NCBI GenBank assembly: GCA_037447605.1 | Contig: CM074804.1 | Location: forward strand, 2,162,960 to 2,226,959 | Length of the DNA: 64,000 bases | Reading direction: 5' to 3' | Origin: Zygnema circumcarinatum | Taxonomy: Eukaryota > Streptophyta > Zygnematophyceae > Zygnematales > Zygnemataceae | Part shown: in pieces, positions 41,250 to 61,558 of the stretch | Numbering within the stretch: position 1 is the first letter of the stretch | Layout: each line of letters opens with the position of its first letter | Program-made: the position numbers and the translations under genes | The notes under the pieces: generated by a model | Database searches by the model: none | Seen by the model: only the letters and a program-made list of their open reading frames with translations | Told to the model about the DNA's origin: nothing

Positions 41250-41884
41250 CATGGTCTGCAGGCAGCTGCATTGTGTCTTAACTTTGTTGCTCTTCGCGCT
41301 GCTCGTCATGTGTGAGCCCAAGCAAGAATTGTCGGTGTTGAAAGCTGATGATGAGTGAACGTCGTGCCTTCGTGGCCATGGCAGTGCTGCATGTGCGTGT
41401 CAGGTTGTCTGCGTATATCAGGCATCCTCCACGAAACCAGTTTCCTATAGGAACTCGTAGTCTCGTCTTCGCATTGTGCGCACGAGCACAGCAGAGAGAA
41501 CAGCAAGATACGTGCGACTGCCAGACCAAAGAGGGCTGATTTGATGGGGCCTACGGGCGAGACAGGTACCACGTGGAGACAGGCCGTGGCAAAGAATGTA
41601 TATCAACTTATAAGCATGGACGCTACAAAGCGCAACAGAGCCGCTGATGAGGTGACCAAATTGCAGAGACGTCGCAGGCTAATAAGCAAATGCTTATGTC
41701 TACCTGAAAATCTCACTTAATGTAGGGGGGCTTCGGGGACTTCGACAGACTGCGATTTATCGCCGGCGTGACCACAAAACCATACGACTGCGCAACTCCA
41801 GGTGCTCCACCTTTCACTCGTCTGTTGGTAGGTGCCAACGCAAGGATCACAACATAGCTGTGGTTTGATGGATGTCGAAAACAG
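41250..41884. other. Convergent 3' region
   Basis: This lies between the TRMT2A stop (plus) and the phosphoglucose isomerase stop (minus). No gene, repeat or RNA was recognised. Confidence 0.5.
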
Positions 41885-50142
<8,258 letters not shown>

Positions 50143-51048
50143 CGCTGGTACAGCGATTGCCTGCAGAAATTTCACGAAGTTATCGTCCCGTGCTCAATAA
50201 GTGGGATAAGGATGTGAGCAACCAAATGCGGTTCCATTCCAAGCGTAAGAAAAATAAGCGGCAAGGAAAGCACATCCGGGAAAAACTCCGTTCAAAGCGC
50301 GCGTAGAAGGAGGCACTCACGCTAATCCTGAAGGAAAGAGCTCGCGGATACCCGGCGTCCTGTCCCCTGAGCCTGAGCGGAGCGCTGCAAGCAAGAAACG
50401 CGACGAACCGGGTCAGAAGCTTGCACGAGGCGGCGCGCTGCGCTGCGCAGGGCGAAGCTGGCTGGTGAAGGGCGACCTGAAGAAGGACGTGGAGAGGCGG
50501 AGCGGCAGCGGCGAGGAGGAGAAGGAGCAGGCGGAGAGGGGCGCGGCGGGAGCGGTAGCGGCAGCGAGCGGAGCGCGGGCCAGAGACAGCGGCAGGGCCA
50601 GCGCCGCAGCGCAGCAGGCAGCAGCAGCAGTCATAGTCCGTCCCCTCCCTCGCCCTCCCTCCCTCGACCGCCTGCACGCCCGCCAGGGCCATGGCGGCCG
50701 CACGTGCCGCCGCGCCGCGCTGAGTACCGCTTCCGCGCGCCTCGCGGCGGAGTACCGTTTCGTCGTCCGCTCCACGCTTGCCGCGCGTCCCCGCGCCACA
50801 CGTGGCAGCGCCTCGCGGGCCATTGGCGGTCGCCGGATCGCGCTGACGTCAATGGTGGCGTTCGTACCGTACGGCCGCCTCGGCTTCTCGCGAAACCGCC
50901 GGCCCGGCCCGGGCGGGCGGGAGGGACAGGTCACATGTGACCGCCCCCCAAACTGCGTTCCGTGCGGGAAAACTGCCGTGACGCTGGGCTGGACTGCGTG
51001 AGAAGCGCACGTTTTTTTTGCGGGCGGGCGATTTGGGCCTCTCACGAC
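50143..51048. promoter_or_regulatory. CpG-rich upstream region of phosphoglucose isomerase
   Basis: The stretch 50300-51000 is strongly GC- and CpG-rich, unlike the AT-richer flanks. It contains Ala/Arg/Ser-rich open frames on both strands, with no family motif and no consistent splice joins. I read it as promoter plus possible 5' UTR exon of PGI rather than a gene. Confidence 0.45.
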
Positions 51049-51433
51049 TAGGGATGGCCCGCGTTATAAATTCCGAATATATTATATACTTTACAACGGG
51101 TTTAAAATTAGTAATATATTACAAAGTAAAACACTTTATTACATATATTATACCCACTCGCTTTGAACAATTAACGACCGTATGACCGTATTCGTACGGT
51201 CGTACGGTCGTACCATACCAAAATTAGGTCGTTTTGGCGTTGGCGTTGCGAAATGCGTTCGTCTGGTTTTCTCTGTCTGCTCGTGCTCGGGCCGCATAAT
51301 ACCGTACAATCGTACGACCATACGACCGTACAAGTTGTAAAGGCGTTGTAAATTAATATATATCAGCCGTTATCTAGTCGTCACAGTTGTATAATATAAT
51401 ATATATTATATAGTCGTAACTAATCCATCCCTA
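51049..51433. mobile_element. hAT-like MITE (non-autonomous), 385 bp
   Basis: The left end begins TAGGGATGG and the right end closes with its reverse complement CCATCCCTA. Flanking 8-bp sequences are ctcacgac (51041-51048) and ctcaagac (51434-51441), matching at 7 of 8 positions, which is the target duplication length typical of hAT transposons. The interior is AT-rich (ATATATTAT runs), without coding capacity. It holds internal inverted repeats of GTACGGTCGTACGGTCG type (about 51165-51215 against 51300-51335), so it can fold into a hairpin. It sits between the PGI promoter and the 3' end of STK19. Confidence 0.75.
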
Positions 51434-51754
51434 CTCAAGACCGGCTCAAGACCGGTTTTTTTTTTTTTTTTTTGACTGGCGCACATGGAGAGCGGAGGCT
51501 GCTGGCTGCGTCGCGAGCTTCCTCTCAAGCTTCCGCTTCATAAAAGGAGCGTAATTTAAGCGGCTTTGGAAATTCTTAAACGCTATGAAAAGTGCAAGCG
51601 GGCAAGGAAGGCAGCGATCGTGATAACGAGAAGGGGTTTCAGGAGATTGAAGCCATATCTCCGCTCTACGATAGGCAAAGAGGCTGAATAAAATATTTAC
51701 ATTATACGGAGCGAGTCAGTACAGAGTACAGGAATCGAGAAACGGACTCTTCTA
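51434..51754. other. Intergenic DNA downstream of STK19
   Basis: It opens with two copies of CTCAAGACCGG (51434-51455) and a T homopolymer (about 51457-51473). The first copy includes the right-hand target duplication of the MITE. The rest is presumed STK19 3' UTR. No other signal was seen. Confidence 0.5.
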
Positions 51755-54700
51755 TCACAGCGAGGTTGAGGTCAAGCGCAGCAGGGGGCCTGCCGGGGTG
51801 GACACGGCTTCCAGCAGCCCCAGGCCCTGCAGGTCTCTTATGTGAAATTGCATCCCGAGCTTGGAGTACCGCAGCTGCCGCTTGGTCAGCTGCGCCTGCA
51901 GCATCTCCTTGAACTTCTGACGGGAGAGCAGGCCCGCCAACTCTCTCCTTCCCTGCCAACCACTCCACCGGCAACCATTGGTTACGGCCAGCAATTCCAG
52001 AGCAAAGTGTTCATTTTCGGGACAAGCTATGCACAGCTGTGGCAAGCAATCCTATAGAATTCACGTGCCACACCTACTGTATGCGGAATAGCGGCACCAC
52101 TGCTAGCCTCCAGGCCTCAGAGTGAGGTGGGCCGCACCTGCACCAGGCTCTTAAGCAGCAGGCCAATGTCCGGCATAGCAAACCAATACGCCATGCCGTC
52201 GGCGAGCTGCCGCACCTGCACCACAGGCCACCAGCGGACTGAAGAGCGCCGCGAAACCCAGACTGCAATAACATGTAATAGTGGACGGCAAGCAGCCTTC
52301 AAACCACTTTGATCTCTGCCGTTAAAATGACTGCTCGTAAAACTCCTTCGGTTGTTCTGACAGAACGCAAACTATGACCATTGAAAAATTAAGAAGGATG
52401 TTATTGTACAATTGGGAATGATATGAAAAAAATTTACCAGTAGTCCCCCTTGGATAAGGACAGAAATATGCTTGTCTTCCACCACCCCCCCCGCAGCCAA
52501 CAGCCCAACCTGCACCAGCACTGTCCGTCATTCCTTGTCTGGCGATCGTGTAGTTATAAAAAGTCTACCACGTCCTTTGTTAACTTCAGCTAATCAGCCA
52601 ACCAAAAGAAATTCGCTTGACACTGAAGGATGGCTAGCCGTTGTTAATTGGAAGTTTTTTTCATTGAACAGACAAGTAGCTTAGAGCAGGCTAGTGATCA
52701 ATACAGCAGTCTCTACCGCACAGAGAGATCTGGGAAAACATGGGAGTAGGTGTGGATCCGAAGACCTAGATGACCTCAACCTGCGAAGTAGATAGCAAGC
52801 AGAGCATGTTGAAAACGAAACATAAACTTACCAGCTCGGAATGCGTGATGCCAGCGCTGAGGCAGACAGGGAGCACATGGGCCTTGAACCAATCGAACGC
52901 CAGCAGCCAATGGGGTTCAGCCTTGTTTTCCATCCTTCTCTTGCTAGATGTCACCTGTTCAATCGTCCGTTAACCAACCTATTAGTAGTGGACACCTTTG
53001 CCCTCAAGAATTTTACAAGTTTTCATGCATAAAAATACACATTTTGTCGCTGCGCAAATTCAGGTGCCACTCTCCATAATGTAGAATTCAACACCACCTA
53101 AGAGACGAAATAATCACTGCAGGCAGTTCTTATATTGTTGATACTTCAGACAAAGGTTCAGGTGTAGGGACCTCAAAATAAATCAAAACAACGACTAACC
53201 TGCTCAAGATAATCCTCTGTCAACATGATGGCATGGTCATCTTTCGCAGTTATCAGTTTAAACACGCGAACCTGCCTCCGCTGCTTCAGTGCCTGCATAA
53301 CCGAAGGAAACAGTTTGATCAGGCCCAGAATGCAGTGACAAAATTTACTTTGTAATCTACGAAGCCCCTCCAGTTTGCCTTTGGGAAGTTGGTCTGCTAC
53401 TATGCAGTTGAACTCCCTAAATGAACACAAATGCTTGGACATGCCACATGGGCCGTCCACGTACCATGCGATCCCGCAGAGAAAATGCATTTCTACAGTT
53501 CAGCTAAGTGACAATGGAACTCTGAACTATACTTAAAGGAGACTTATTTCCTCATATTCAAAAACAAATACCTCCTGCCCAGCTTGACAGCCGTACACTC
53601 ATCACCCCTTTGCCGCCGGATAACTTACTGCTCCGCACCTCCAACTGACGGTCCACGACTGTGCGATCGGCCACGCTGCTATAAAGTTGCGAACGGAGCA
53701 CAAAAGGCCGCGCTACACTCTGCATTCCCCCACGCGGACATGACTCATGAAGCCGTGGCTGACATACACAAGCTCCCAAGCCCATAGAGGCCTGATGACA
53801 TAATATAGCTGAATTCAAAAGAGGTATGCAGCTTGTCACAGCTTCCAGGAGCGAAATCGTTTGGACGGGAGTGACTACTATCGTGAACACAGCTGAGGTG
53901 TCTTGAATGCAGTCATTCTGTACTCTTCGAGAATTGTCACGGGCCGTTTTCTGAGAACAGAGCTAAATAGAAAGGACTCAGATTATCCACCTTCTCGACC
54001 ACAGGGAACTGCTTCAACATAAGTTTGATGGCAACCATGGTGTCAGAGGGCAAGGTCTCAACATCTGCAATATACATGCCAAGATGAATTGTCTGAGCTT
54101 TTCCGCCTAGCAGTCAATACTGCAAATTTAATTGTCAAGACTTTGCCCACGCACTGTCAGTTTGTGAGCGAGAGAAAGCTCTTGAGTAAAGAAGCTACAT
54201 ACAACAACGTACAGGCCAAAAGGTGAAAGAGGTTTCTTCACAATTCACATGACATCTGCGAGATTCCCTAGGGATACAGGAAAAGTGTGAAATACGCTGC
54301 TTACTTCAAAGTATAAAAATGCCAAATGTTAACAAAACAATTTATTGAAAGTCACAATTTGCTTGTTTTTTGGACGTGAAATGTGGGCATTTATTAGGGT
54401 TATCTAGATGCTCGACGAAAGCCCCTAATAGCCTTGTTTGCTGGTGTGTTTTATTTTCGTGTTAACCCTGACTACCAGTTGAATGCTCAACTGATAGTTG
54501 CATGATTATCGACGTTAACGGTCATGTGCTTCTGGAAATATTTCCCTCTGCTTGTCTGCCCGACGAACATGCATCAAATTCCTCAAAAGACAAAAAAAAA
54601 AAAACGGGGACAATACATTTCCCATCCATTCCAGGTCTAACCATCACCCTTAACACCAAGGGCAGAGCAGAAGGCTCGTATCACAAACCAGACACCATAA

Positions 54701-55030
54701 GTCATTTTAGAATAGCAAACTTAGCCGCAGCAGTTCCAAACGCTTACCAATGCCAATATCGCCATCATCCTCAAGTGCATCTTCATCGCCACTGCGTTCA
54801 GCACATCCCTCGTCACTGGCAGGTGGTTTAGAATCCGAAAGACTCTCCTTGCAATCATATTCTCTTGCTAAGGGCTTGGCCGACTTTGAATCCGAGAGCT
54901 TGAGCATATTAAAGGGGCCCTTTTTCAACTTTCTCATGGCGTTTTTTTCCCAGAAATTGCCAGAAGCTGCAGCCTTGCGTTTATGAGAAATGATCCCATG
55001 AGTTCTTCCCGGCTCTTCCTCGCCCGCCAT
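51755..55030 (-). CDS. STK19: STK19-like winged-helix protein
   Basis: Homologue of STK19, originally called a kinase but now regarded as a tandem winged-helix, nucleic-acid-binding nuclear factor in transcription-coupled repair. Seven exons in phase: 55030-54748, 54064-53991, 53719-53639, 53292-53200, 52954-52832, 52215-52138, 51952-51755; 309 residues. A disordered basic-then-acidic N-terminus (about residues 1-94, HKRKAAASG..., DEDALEDDGDIG) precedes the family core. Core motifs: DTMVAIKLMLKQFP, FVLRSQLYSSVADRTVVDRQL, QVRVFKLITAKDDHAIMLT, LADGMAYWFAMPDIGLLLKS, KFKEMLQAQL and YSKLGMQFHIRDLQGLGLLE, ending with PAGPLLRLTSTSL. No protein-kinase motifs are visible. The start MAGEEEPGR lies at the head of the conserved frame. 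Another in-frame ATG occurs further upstream. Confidence 0.88.
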
Positions 55031-56729
55031 GCTGCTCCTCAGAGAAATCGAAAGCGTGTGGTCGTCCCGCGGATTTCCTTTCTGCAAGCAGATTCTCACG
55101 CCAACTGGGCGTTCGGACGACTGAAAGGAAGCGCTAAAGACAGTCGACTGCCACTGGCAAGGCAAGGATCCCGTTGTCCCGACGGTGTTGCCCACCCTGT
55201 TCGCCACTCTTCTACTGCGTCCTCTAAGAACATTCAATCAAATTAGAGAGAGAGGGGAGTGAGAATAAATGAAGAGGCAGGCAAAGCGGAAGCAGCCTTG
55301 TTCCATTTGGGTATTCCAGCGCGGGCTTGTGGCAGGCGGAGGAGAATGCTGGCTGGGCCGAGCAGAGCGGGCGGCCTTCCTTCTCCTCCGCCTCAAGAAC
55401 CCTCCCTCCCTCCATCCCTCGCGCTCTCGCAGGCAGGCGCGAATTCATTCCTTCACGCCTCCCCAAGCGTCACGACGCGTCACGACGCGTCACGAGCCGT
55501 CACGGGGCGGGGCGGGGCGCGTGCGCGGGCGCGCAAAAAAGGGAGGGCGTTGCCCACCTGCCCGCCCGCCTGCCTGCGTTCAAACTTGGCGGGAGGGAGG
55601 GAGAGGCTTGCTTGCTCCTTGCCGTCCCGGTTCCGCTGCACGCTGGCTGGGCTCGGGCGCTTTTGCTCGTCCCTCTCCTTTCGTCTGCCGGGAGGACGCA
55701 CTGCGCTGCGCTGGTCAGTCTCCGACTCTCTGCACTCCGCTCTTTTGGCCATACTAGCCCCGCTTTACATTGCTCTTCGTCGACCGTTTCTGTTCTTTTT
55801 CTCCTTGAGGCCATCTCGCAATTTCAGACATTTTATCATGCCTTACTCTGTTCTTGAAAGTTTGCTCGTCTCTTCGGTACCCCTCGGGTACTTGAAAGTG
55901 CTTTGGTTTTCAAGGGTAAGGAAAAATGTAACTTAAGGACTAAGGTTGATTAAGAAATAATACTGTTGGTGCTTGACCCTGACATCTGCCTGCCATCTGA
56001 CAGCGTCATGTATCAAGATATATTGCGAAGTTCGTATTGTGAATATCGATCTCGCTTTTTTTCTCGACCCTTTTTTTTATTGCCATCGCGTGGTCAATGC
56101 CACATACTCCCTTTTTAACTTATAGGTCAACAGCTTGTGACCGGTAAATACAGCGTCATCATGACCCTGACATCTGTCTTGCAAAGTATGGTCATATAAA
56201 TCAAGAAGTGACGGGGCATGTTAGTGATTTAATCGACGAGAGTAAGGAAATGTACCTGAAGAGACGTTTGTACACTGGGTTAAAGGGGAAGCTGTAACGG
56301 TGTTATTGCCCAGTATCTACACGTTAGAATGTCCAAAGAATGAAGTATGAATCACGACATGCAGACGTATTCGCAACTGTTGTAAACTTCCCCTCAAATC
56401 GCTTACGGTAATATCAGAAGTCTAAAAACAAACAGAAACGCCTTGAATGGCAGGTTTGAGGGCAAATTCTTAATAATCTCCGTGTGCCTATAACCTGCGT
56501 TATTTCATCCTTAAACTTTGTAAGCTGCTTGACTATGTCGGGACCCTTTAATCTTCAAGATTCACGTTTGGGCCGCTGTGTTATGCGAATGGTTGTTAGA
56601 CCTGGTGTGTTATTCTAATCATCAGTATATAGAAAATGAAATGCAAGTTGACCACCTTCGTTAGGTGGGAAGTCAATTGCCGGAGCCGTTGATTGATATC
56701 ATGTTTTGGACGACTGGTCAGGTGCGGTC
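55031..56729 (+). promoter_or_regulatory. Divergent upstream region, STK19 / TKI1-like
   Basis: The left half (55250-55760) is GC- and CpG-rich with CCCT tracts and four CGTCAC copies at about 55468-55502. Open frames here are low-complexity and share no family motif. A donor-like AAGGGTAAGG near 55910 suggests that the plus-strand gene has an untranslated or short first exon here. The rest to 56729 is AT-richer and shows no exon that I can support. Confidence 0.45.
55468..55505. repeat. CGTCAC tandem motifs
   Basis: Four copies of CGTCACGA/CGTCACGG spaced 9-11 bp, in the CpG-rich divergent promoter. TGACG/CGTCA is the core of many bZIP-binding sites; use as such is inferred. Confidence 0.6.
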
Positions 56730-59700
56730 ATGGAACGTCGGCGTTGGGATCCCTGGAGCCATGATGAGGAGCAGGCCTTTTTCTCTGCTCTAAAGGCAGT
56801 CGGAAAGGTAAGAATCCTTCATCTTGTCGCATAGCCCATCAATTCACCAGAGGTGTCGTTCTGTTGTGCTGGTTTGCCTAAATCTTGGTGAGGACCTAAA
56901 CAACGCAGTTTAATTGCCGATTTGCAGGACTTTCCACAAATTTCAAGAGAAGTGGGGAGTAAGACTAAAGAGCAGGTAGGGTCATTTCTTCTCCGCAGAG
57001 AAGCAGCAGAAAGCCCATGTCTGATTGCAAGTTTACCTATATACCATCATGAAAGTAAATGTTATGAGTCATAAATGCAAGTATTTTTTCAACTTCAGTA
57101 TTTCCGGTCATGGATATCCATAGAACTCCAAACGTGAGACATGGGGAACACGGACTGGCTGCACAGGTGCGTCACTATTTCTATCGCACAGTGAAGCGCC
57201 TGAAGGAGCTACTAGGTCCTGGCTTTTCCGAGTCCCTCAGCCAAAGCAGGGAAACGTGTGCAGCGCTTTTGTCCTGGTAAACGTTTCTTCCCTTTCTAAA
57301 GGCGACCGCCAGATGTATCCATTCGTTTGCAACTTTGATAGTCATGTTTGCTGTCCATTTGCGTCCAATACCTTTGAGTAGACCTCTGACGGAAGGCATA
57401 TGTGTTTTGGGAAATAGGTGGAGTTTACTGCAGGAGCACAAATGCGCGCCACAAAGGCACAGGATGTCCTCGGATAGCCTGCGACAACTTGCAAAGAGGC
57501 TAGTAGGTACCAGTAGCTTTCTGCTGTATTTCTGGCCTTAAATCAGGACATATCTTTTTAGGGGGTTGAGTTGTGAAAACGGTTTGGTCATTGTATTGAT
57601 CGTCGTTGAGTAGAGTAGACCTTTAAGTGCAGTACACCTGCTTCAAGCCTGAATTCTGGGAAGAGATGCCGTACTAAAATGACTCTTCTTTGTTTGAGTT
57701 TCCGTGTGCAGGGTCATCAGATGCTTATGGACAGAGAATCGAATGACAACACACCTTTTGAGGCTACAACTGGAAAGGCTGATGATGGCTCTGAAGAAGG
57801 CGCGGCGAAAATTGCGTACAGTAATGCTGTGGTCAATCCGCTAAGAAGCAATCGCAGGCTGGATGCGCGCTCTGTTCAGGCCACCTGCGGAACGCCTTCT
57901 CCCTTGCATCTTCAAGGTGTCAGTGATGGAAGGAAGGATACTGCGGAACCAGATTGGCTGCAGAGTCAGAACTGTCGCAAAATGATTGTTTCATCACCAT
58001 CACGTCAGTCCGTTTGCACAAAGCAAGCAGCGGTAACAAAGAGGGTCTTTGTCGTTTCCTCACCTCCTGATGTTGCAGGCAGTAAAAGGAACATTTGGAA
58101 CCGTAAGTTTTACCAGTTCTGACTATTTCCCCCCGACTTCCAGCTCAATAGTAGAGGTTAAATTTTGTGCTACTAGGCTCTTTATTTCTTTCTTTCGTAT
58201 TTCCGTTTTCAGGCTTACAGAATTGGTTAAATTCGAGGTCTGATAAGTACTCTGCTATTGTCTGTAGATTGTGGCGTCTTTAATGTTGCTAAAGTCAATC
58301 CTCTCGACGCACTTCTCAAGGCTCGGCTCACGAGCTCATTTGGAGTTGTTCAGTTTGATAGCAAGCTTCTTCGTAGTTTTCTTCGCAGAGGCCATTACCA
58401 TTTTCCACAGCTGAGCTTCTGTTGACAAGCAGCATTTCTCCTTTATTGTGTTAAGCTCCTAATTTCTCTCTATCTACCTCTGCTTGTATTATGCTGTACC
58501 AGACGCATTCAATCCTGGCCTTCCAGGTGATGTCGAGGTTCACAAGCCTGAGGGAGACAGTATCAATGAAATGCAGATTCAGGGTTTGGAGCGACAAGGT
58601 ATGAGCTCAGACAGAGAGAAGATCCACGACACCGAGAGGGACATGCTTGACTTCCATTCTGGCAAGCATCAGTCGGCTGAACTTCCGACTAGAAGAGAAC
58701 AGGCGCTTGGAGCAGCCAAAATAAAATTGCAACTTTATCCGATGGATCGCGTCACCAACCTCAGCCTGCAAAAGGCAAGTGGTTTATGTTTCAATTTTTG
58801 ACTTCCTAACTCATGGCATGTTTTCTATGGAAGCAAATTGAAATGCCAATACATTCTGAGGGATGCGCAGGATGGTTTCAATCCTCATGTGGAACTCGTG
58901 CTGAAGGCAAACAAGTCTGCAGCAGCTGTTGCGGAACGGCTTGCTGCAAAGTGGGAGAACGCTTCAGCGTCCAAAGGGAAGCTGCGCCTACTGCCCTACG
59001 AAGGGACGTTAGGCTCTGACCGTGCAAGCTGGGGAGACGAGTCTGTTAACGTCACCGTGGGGGAGATCTGGGCCAGTCTTGGCGGAAACGTGTTTCGGCT
59101 CAGGTGCTGCTCTTTGAATGAATACTTCGCTATTTGTAGCAAGATAGGGCAAGCAGAGAATGCTGCATCAGAGAGTGTTCCCCTTCAATCAGACACGTAT
59201 TGAGAAGTTTCATTGTTTTGCTATTATGATATGGAGATGAGCACCTTCATACATCGGTGACGCAGCAAACTTTCAAATATTTATTAATGCAGTTAGGTCT
59301 CTCTTTCTCGACGCGCGTAATTTTTCACAACATAAACAGAGCCATTTCTTCACTCAGGGCTTGGTTTGACGTACTCTAATTTGGAATACTCACTCTACAA
59401 AAGATTATTGAAGTTGCCAAACATCAATATTGCAGCTAGCCGCTGATACAGACAAGAACATTTGACTACATTGCAGATACGGTTGGGCTGGTGCAAATGC
59501 TGAAGATCAGCTTCAACACACGCCGGCTATGACTGTGGAAGACGGAGAGGATGGTGCGCAAGCACTTTGTTCAAACTTGGAGGATGCACGCCCAAGGCAG
59601 CACCCAGAAGTTTGTAGTTCTGGAAGGATACGCTCGGAAGGGAGGAGTCCTTTTCAGGATGAGACAGAATTGATGGTGTCATTTGCAAGAGCAAATCCGT

Positions 59701-61558
59701 CCAAAAGACCGAAAACAGCTGACCATGATGAATCGCTTTCAAGGACAAGGGAAGCTCACTTTTCAACTTTTTCAGATGCATCAGAAGAGATGCGAGCTAT
59801 CGAGGCACGCACTTCCTTTCGGGGCTTTATCGAGCGAGGAAGCATTCCAGGGACAGCTGGCCCTGCTGCGTCCTCTCTCCCACCAGCCAGTATACTGCCA
59901 GTGGCAGAGGAGACTCTTCCATTCAAGTCGTCACATGAAGGCGTTGCCTGCTCTGACTGGCATGCTAAGTTTCCACAAAAAGCGACTTCAAAAGTCTTCT
60001 TTGGCGGAACCAATAGTTTTCTTCATGATCTCAGTCGGGATGGCTTTGGCTGCAAGGCCTGGGGCGCTCATGTGAGTCATGAATCATTTCCCTGTACAAA
60101 TTTGGGAACTACCTTATCAGCCTTCTTCGTTGCAACTGCATGTTCTGTTCAGCAATGCCCTGCACATCATATTAGCTGTATTGCATTATTGCAGTTAGCA
60201 GGAAGCATGATGAGACATCATTGTCCTTGCTAGGTATCGAATCTATACTTTTTTTCGTGTTGTTGAAGTCTGCGAAGCGTTGGTAAGTAGTGGCCACGTC
60301 ACCTTGTAGGACCAGTTGTCTAATTTTGACTTTGGAGGCTTGGGAGGAACAACAGGACTCACTTCTTAAGAACGACAATTTGCTGGAGATGCCGACCTTA
60401 GGTGGCAACAATGACTCAGCCCTTTTGGAGGAAGGCCTCAGCATAGGGAGCAAACCTCTGCGGAGCAGCAGTCTCCTAATGCCTTCTGATCTGCCAAGTC
60501 CTCTGGGAGACAGTCGCAACTTGCAGGAGGTCCTCATGACTGATCTTTGGGGTCATGAGGATACGAGAGATGGGTTTGGAGTTATCCGGACGGAAGCTGC
60601 AGAGCAGGGATATCCAGAGCAGCTGCCTAAGATCGGAGAGTTGCGCTCACTGGTGAGACTCTGGACTATTGCCTGACCATCCCATTGTAGAGTCAACTGG
60701 AGTATGGAAGTTGAGATGAATTCCGCAAATTGGGCAACTGTTGATTGGCGACATTCTGGGCAGCTTGTCCAATGCCACTCGTTTGGGCTGATGTGCTTTG
60801 AACCTTAAAACTGTATTCGAGACTTGGCTTAACTTTCCCTCCCAAGAAAGTCAAAGATAAGTGTCGTCTTTCCCATGTCACACCTTCCTATATGCACTTG
60901 GTAGTTGCGTAGTTATTAGAATCTTATCACCTGCAAGCTCCTTGGAGGTCTCGTGCATTTCGCGCCTAATGCCTCGGCACTCTAACCCCTAATATAATCA
61001 AGTCGTGTCTATACATCTGAGCTGTTGACTTTACGACTCAAATTTTTTGAGCTTTGAATTCTGGGAATATGTGTGCTCTACATTCCATGTCTGTTCCGTC
61101 ATGGGGCTGACTTTGCTAGAAGGTTTGGAAGTTCAGACAAGCATTGGTGGGGTTGGGGCAACCGCCTGTGCGTTCTTTCATTAGGATGGCCATTCCTCTG
61201 TACCGTCAATGGAGCTCTCAGATCACCTCTCCACGGGGATCCTTGCCGGGCTAGCCCAGCCCAGAAGTGCTGAGACATCACAAACTAGCGTTGCATTTGA
61301 TCTTCTCTGGGTGATTTCTCAAACCTATTTCTGCTTGCTGGTCATTTTGCGTTTATCCTTCCAAACAAGTCGGGGAGTCGGGGACTATTTTTTACGCTTT
61401 ATACACAATTCTACCTTGCGGTGCACATTATGCTTTAGAATTTCTGGGCGACATGGATTACTGACTGCGCTGTTGGTTAATCTTTCTTATCATGGCGGTG
61501 GTGGATGCAGGCAGACTCGTTGGGCTCCATCGGCATTGTTCTGCCAAACAGCAACTGA
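56730..61558 (+). CDS. TKI1: TKI1-like SANT/Myb-domain protein
   Basis: Resembles plant TSL-kinase-interacting protein 1, a nuclear SANT-domain partner of the Tousled kinase. Exons in phase: 56730-56807, 56928-56975, 57167-57276, 57418-57502, 57712-58102, 58503-58774, 58871-59103, 59477-60071, 60356-60652, 61511-61558; about 718 residues. The SANT domain covers roughly residues 5-90: WSHDEEQAFFSALKAVGKD, EVGSKTKEQVRHYFYRTVKR and LLSWWSLLQEH. A long variable linker follows. The second conserved block (KIKLQLYPMDRVTNLSL, GFNPHVELVLKANKS, ERLAAKWENASASKGKLRL, GEIWASLGGNVFRLRYGW) matches the ubiquitin-like/DNA-interaction part of TKI1. The C-terminal tail has DSL-type repeats. The intron after 58774 appears to be GC-AG (AAG/GCAAGT). 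An alternative acceptor at 60310 would give a short tail. The last exon and the true N-terminus are tentative. Confidence 0.8.

Noticed and set aside
50413-51045. Long Ala/Arg/Ser-rich open frames on both strands upstream of PGI.
   Set aside because: The frames follow CpG-rich composition, overlap each other on both strands, show no family motif and do not join in phase to the PGI exons. They fit promoter DNA better than a gene.
55259-55936. A 225-residue plus-strand open frame beginning MRINEEAGKAEAALFHLG.
   Set aside because: It has low-complexity Pro/Ser/Arg content, overlapping open frames in the other two phases, no recognisable domain and no in-phase link to the TKI1-like exons. It is treated as a possible 5' UTR exon or promoter.
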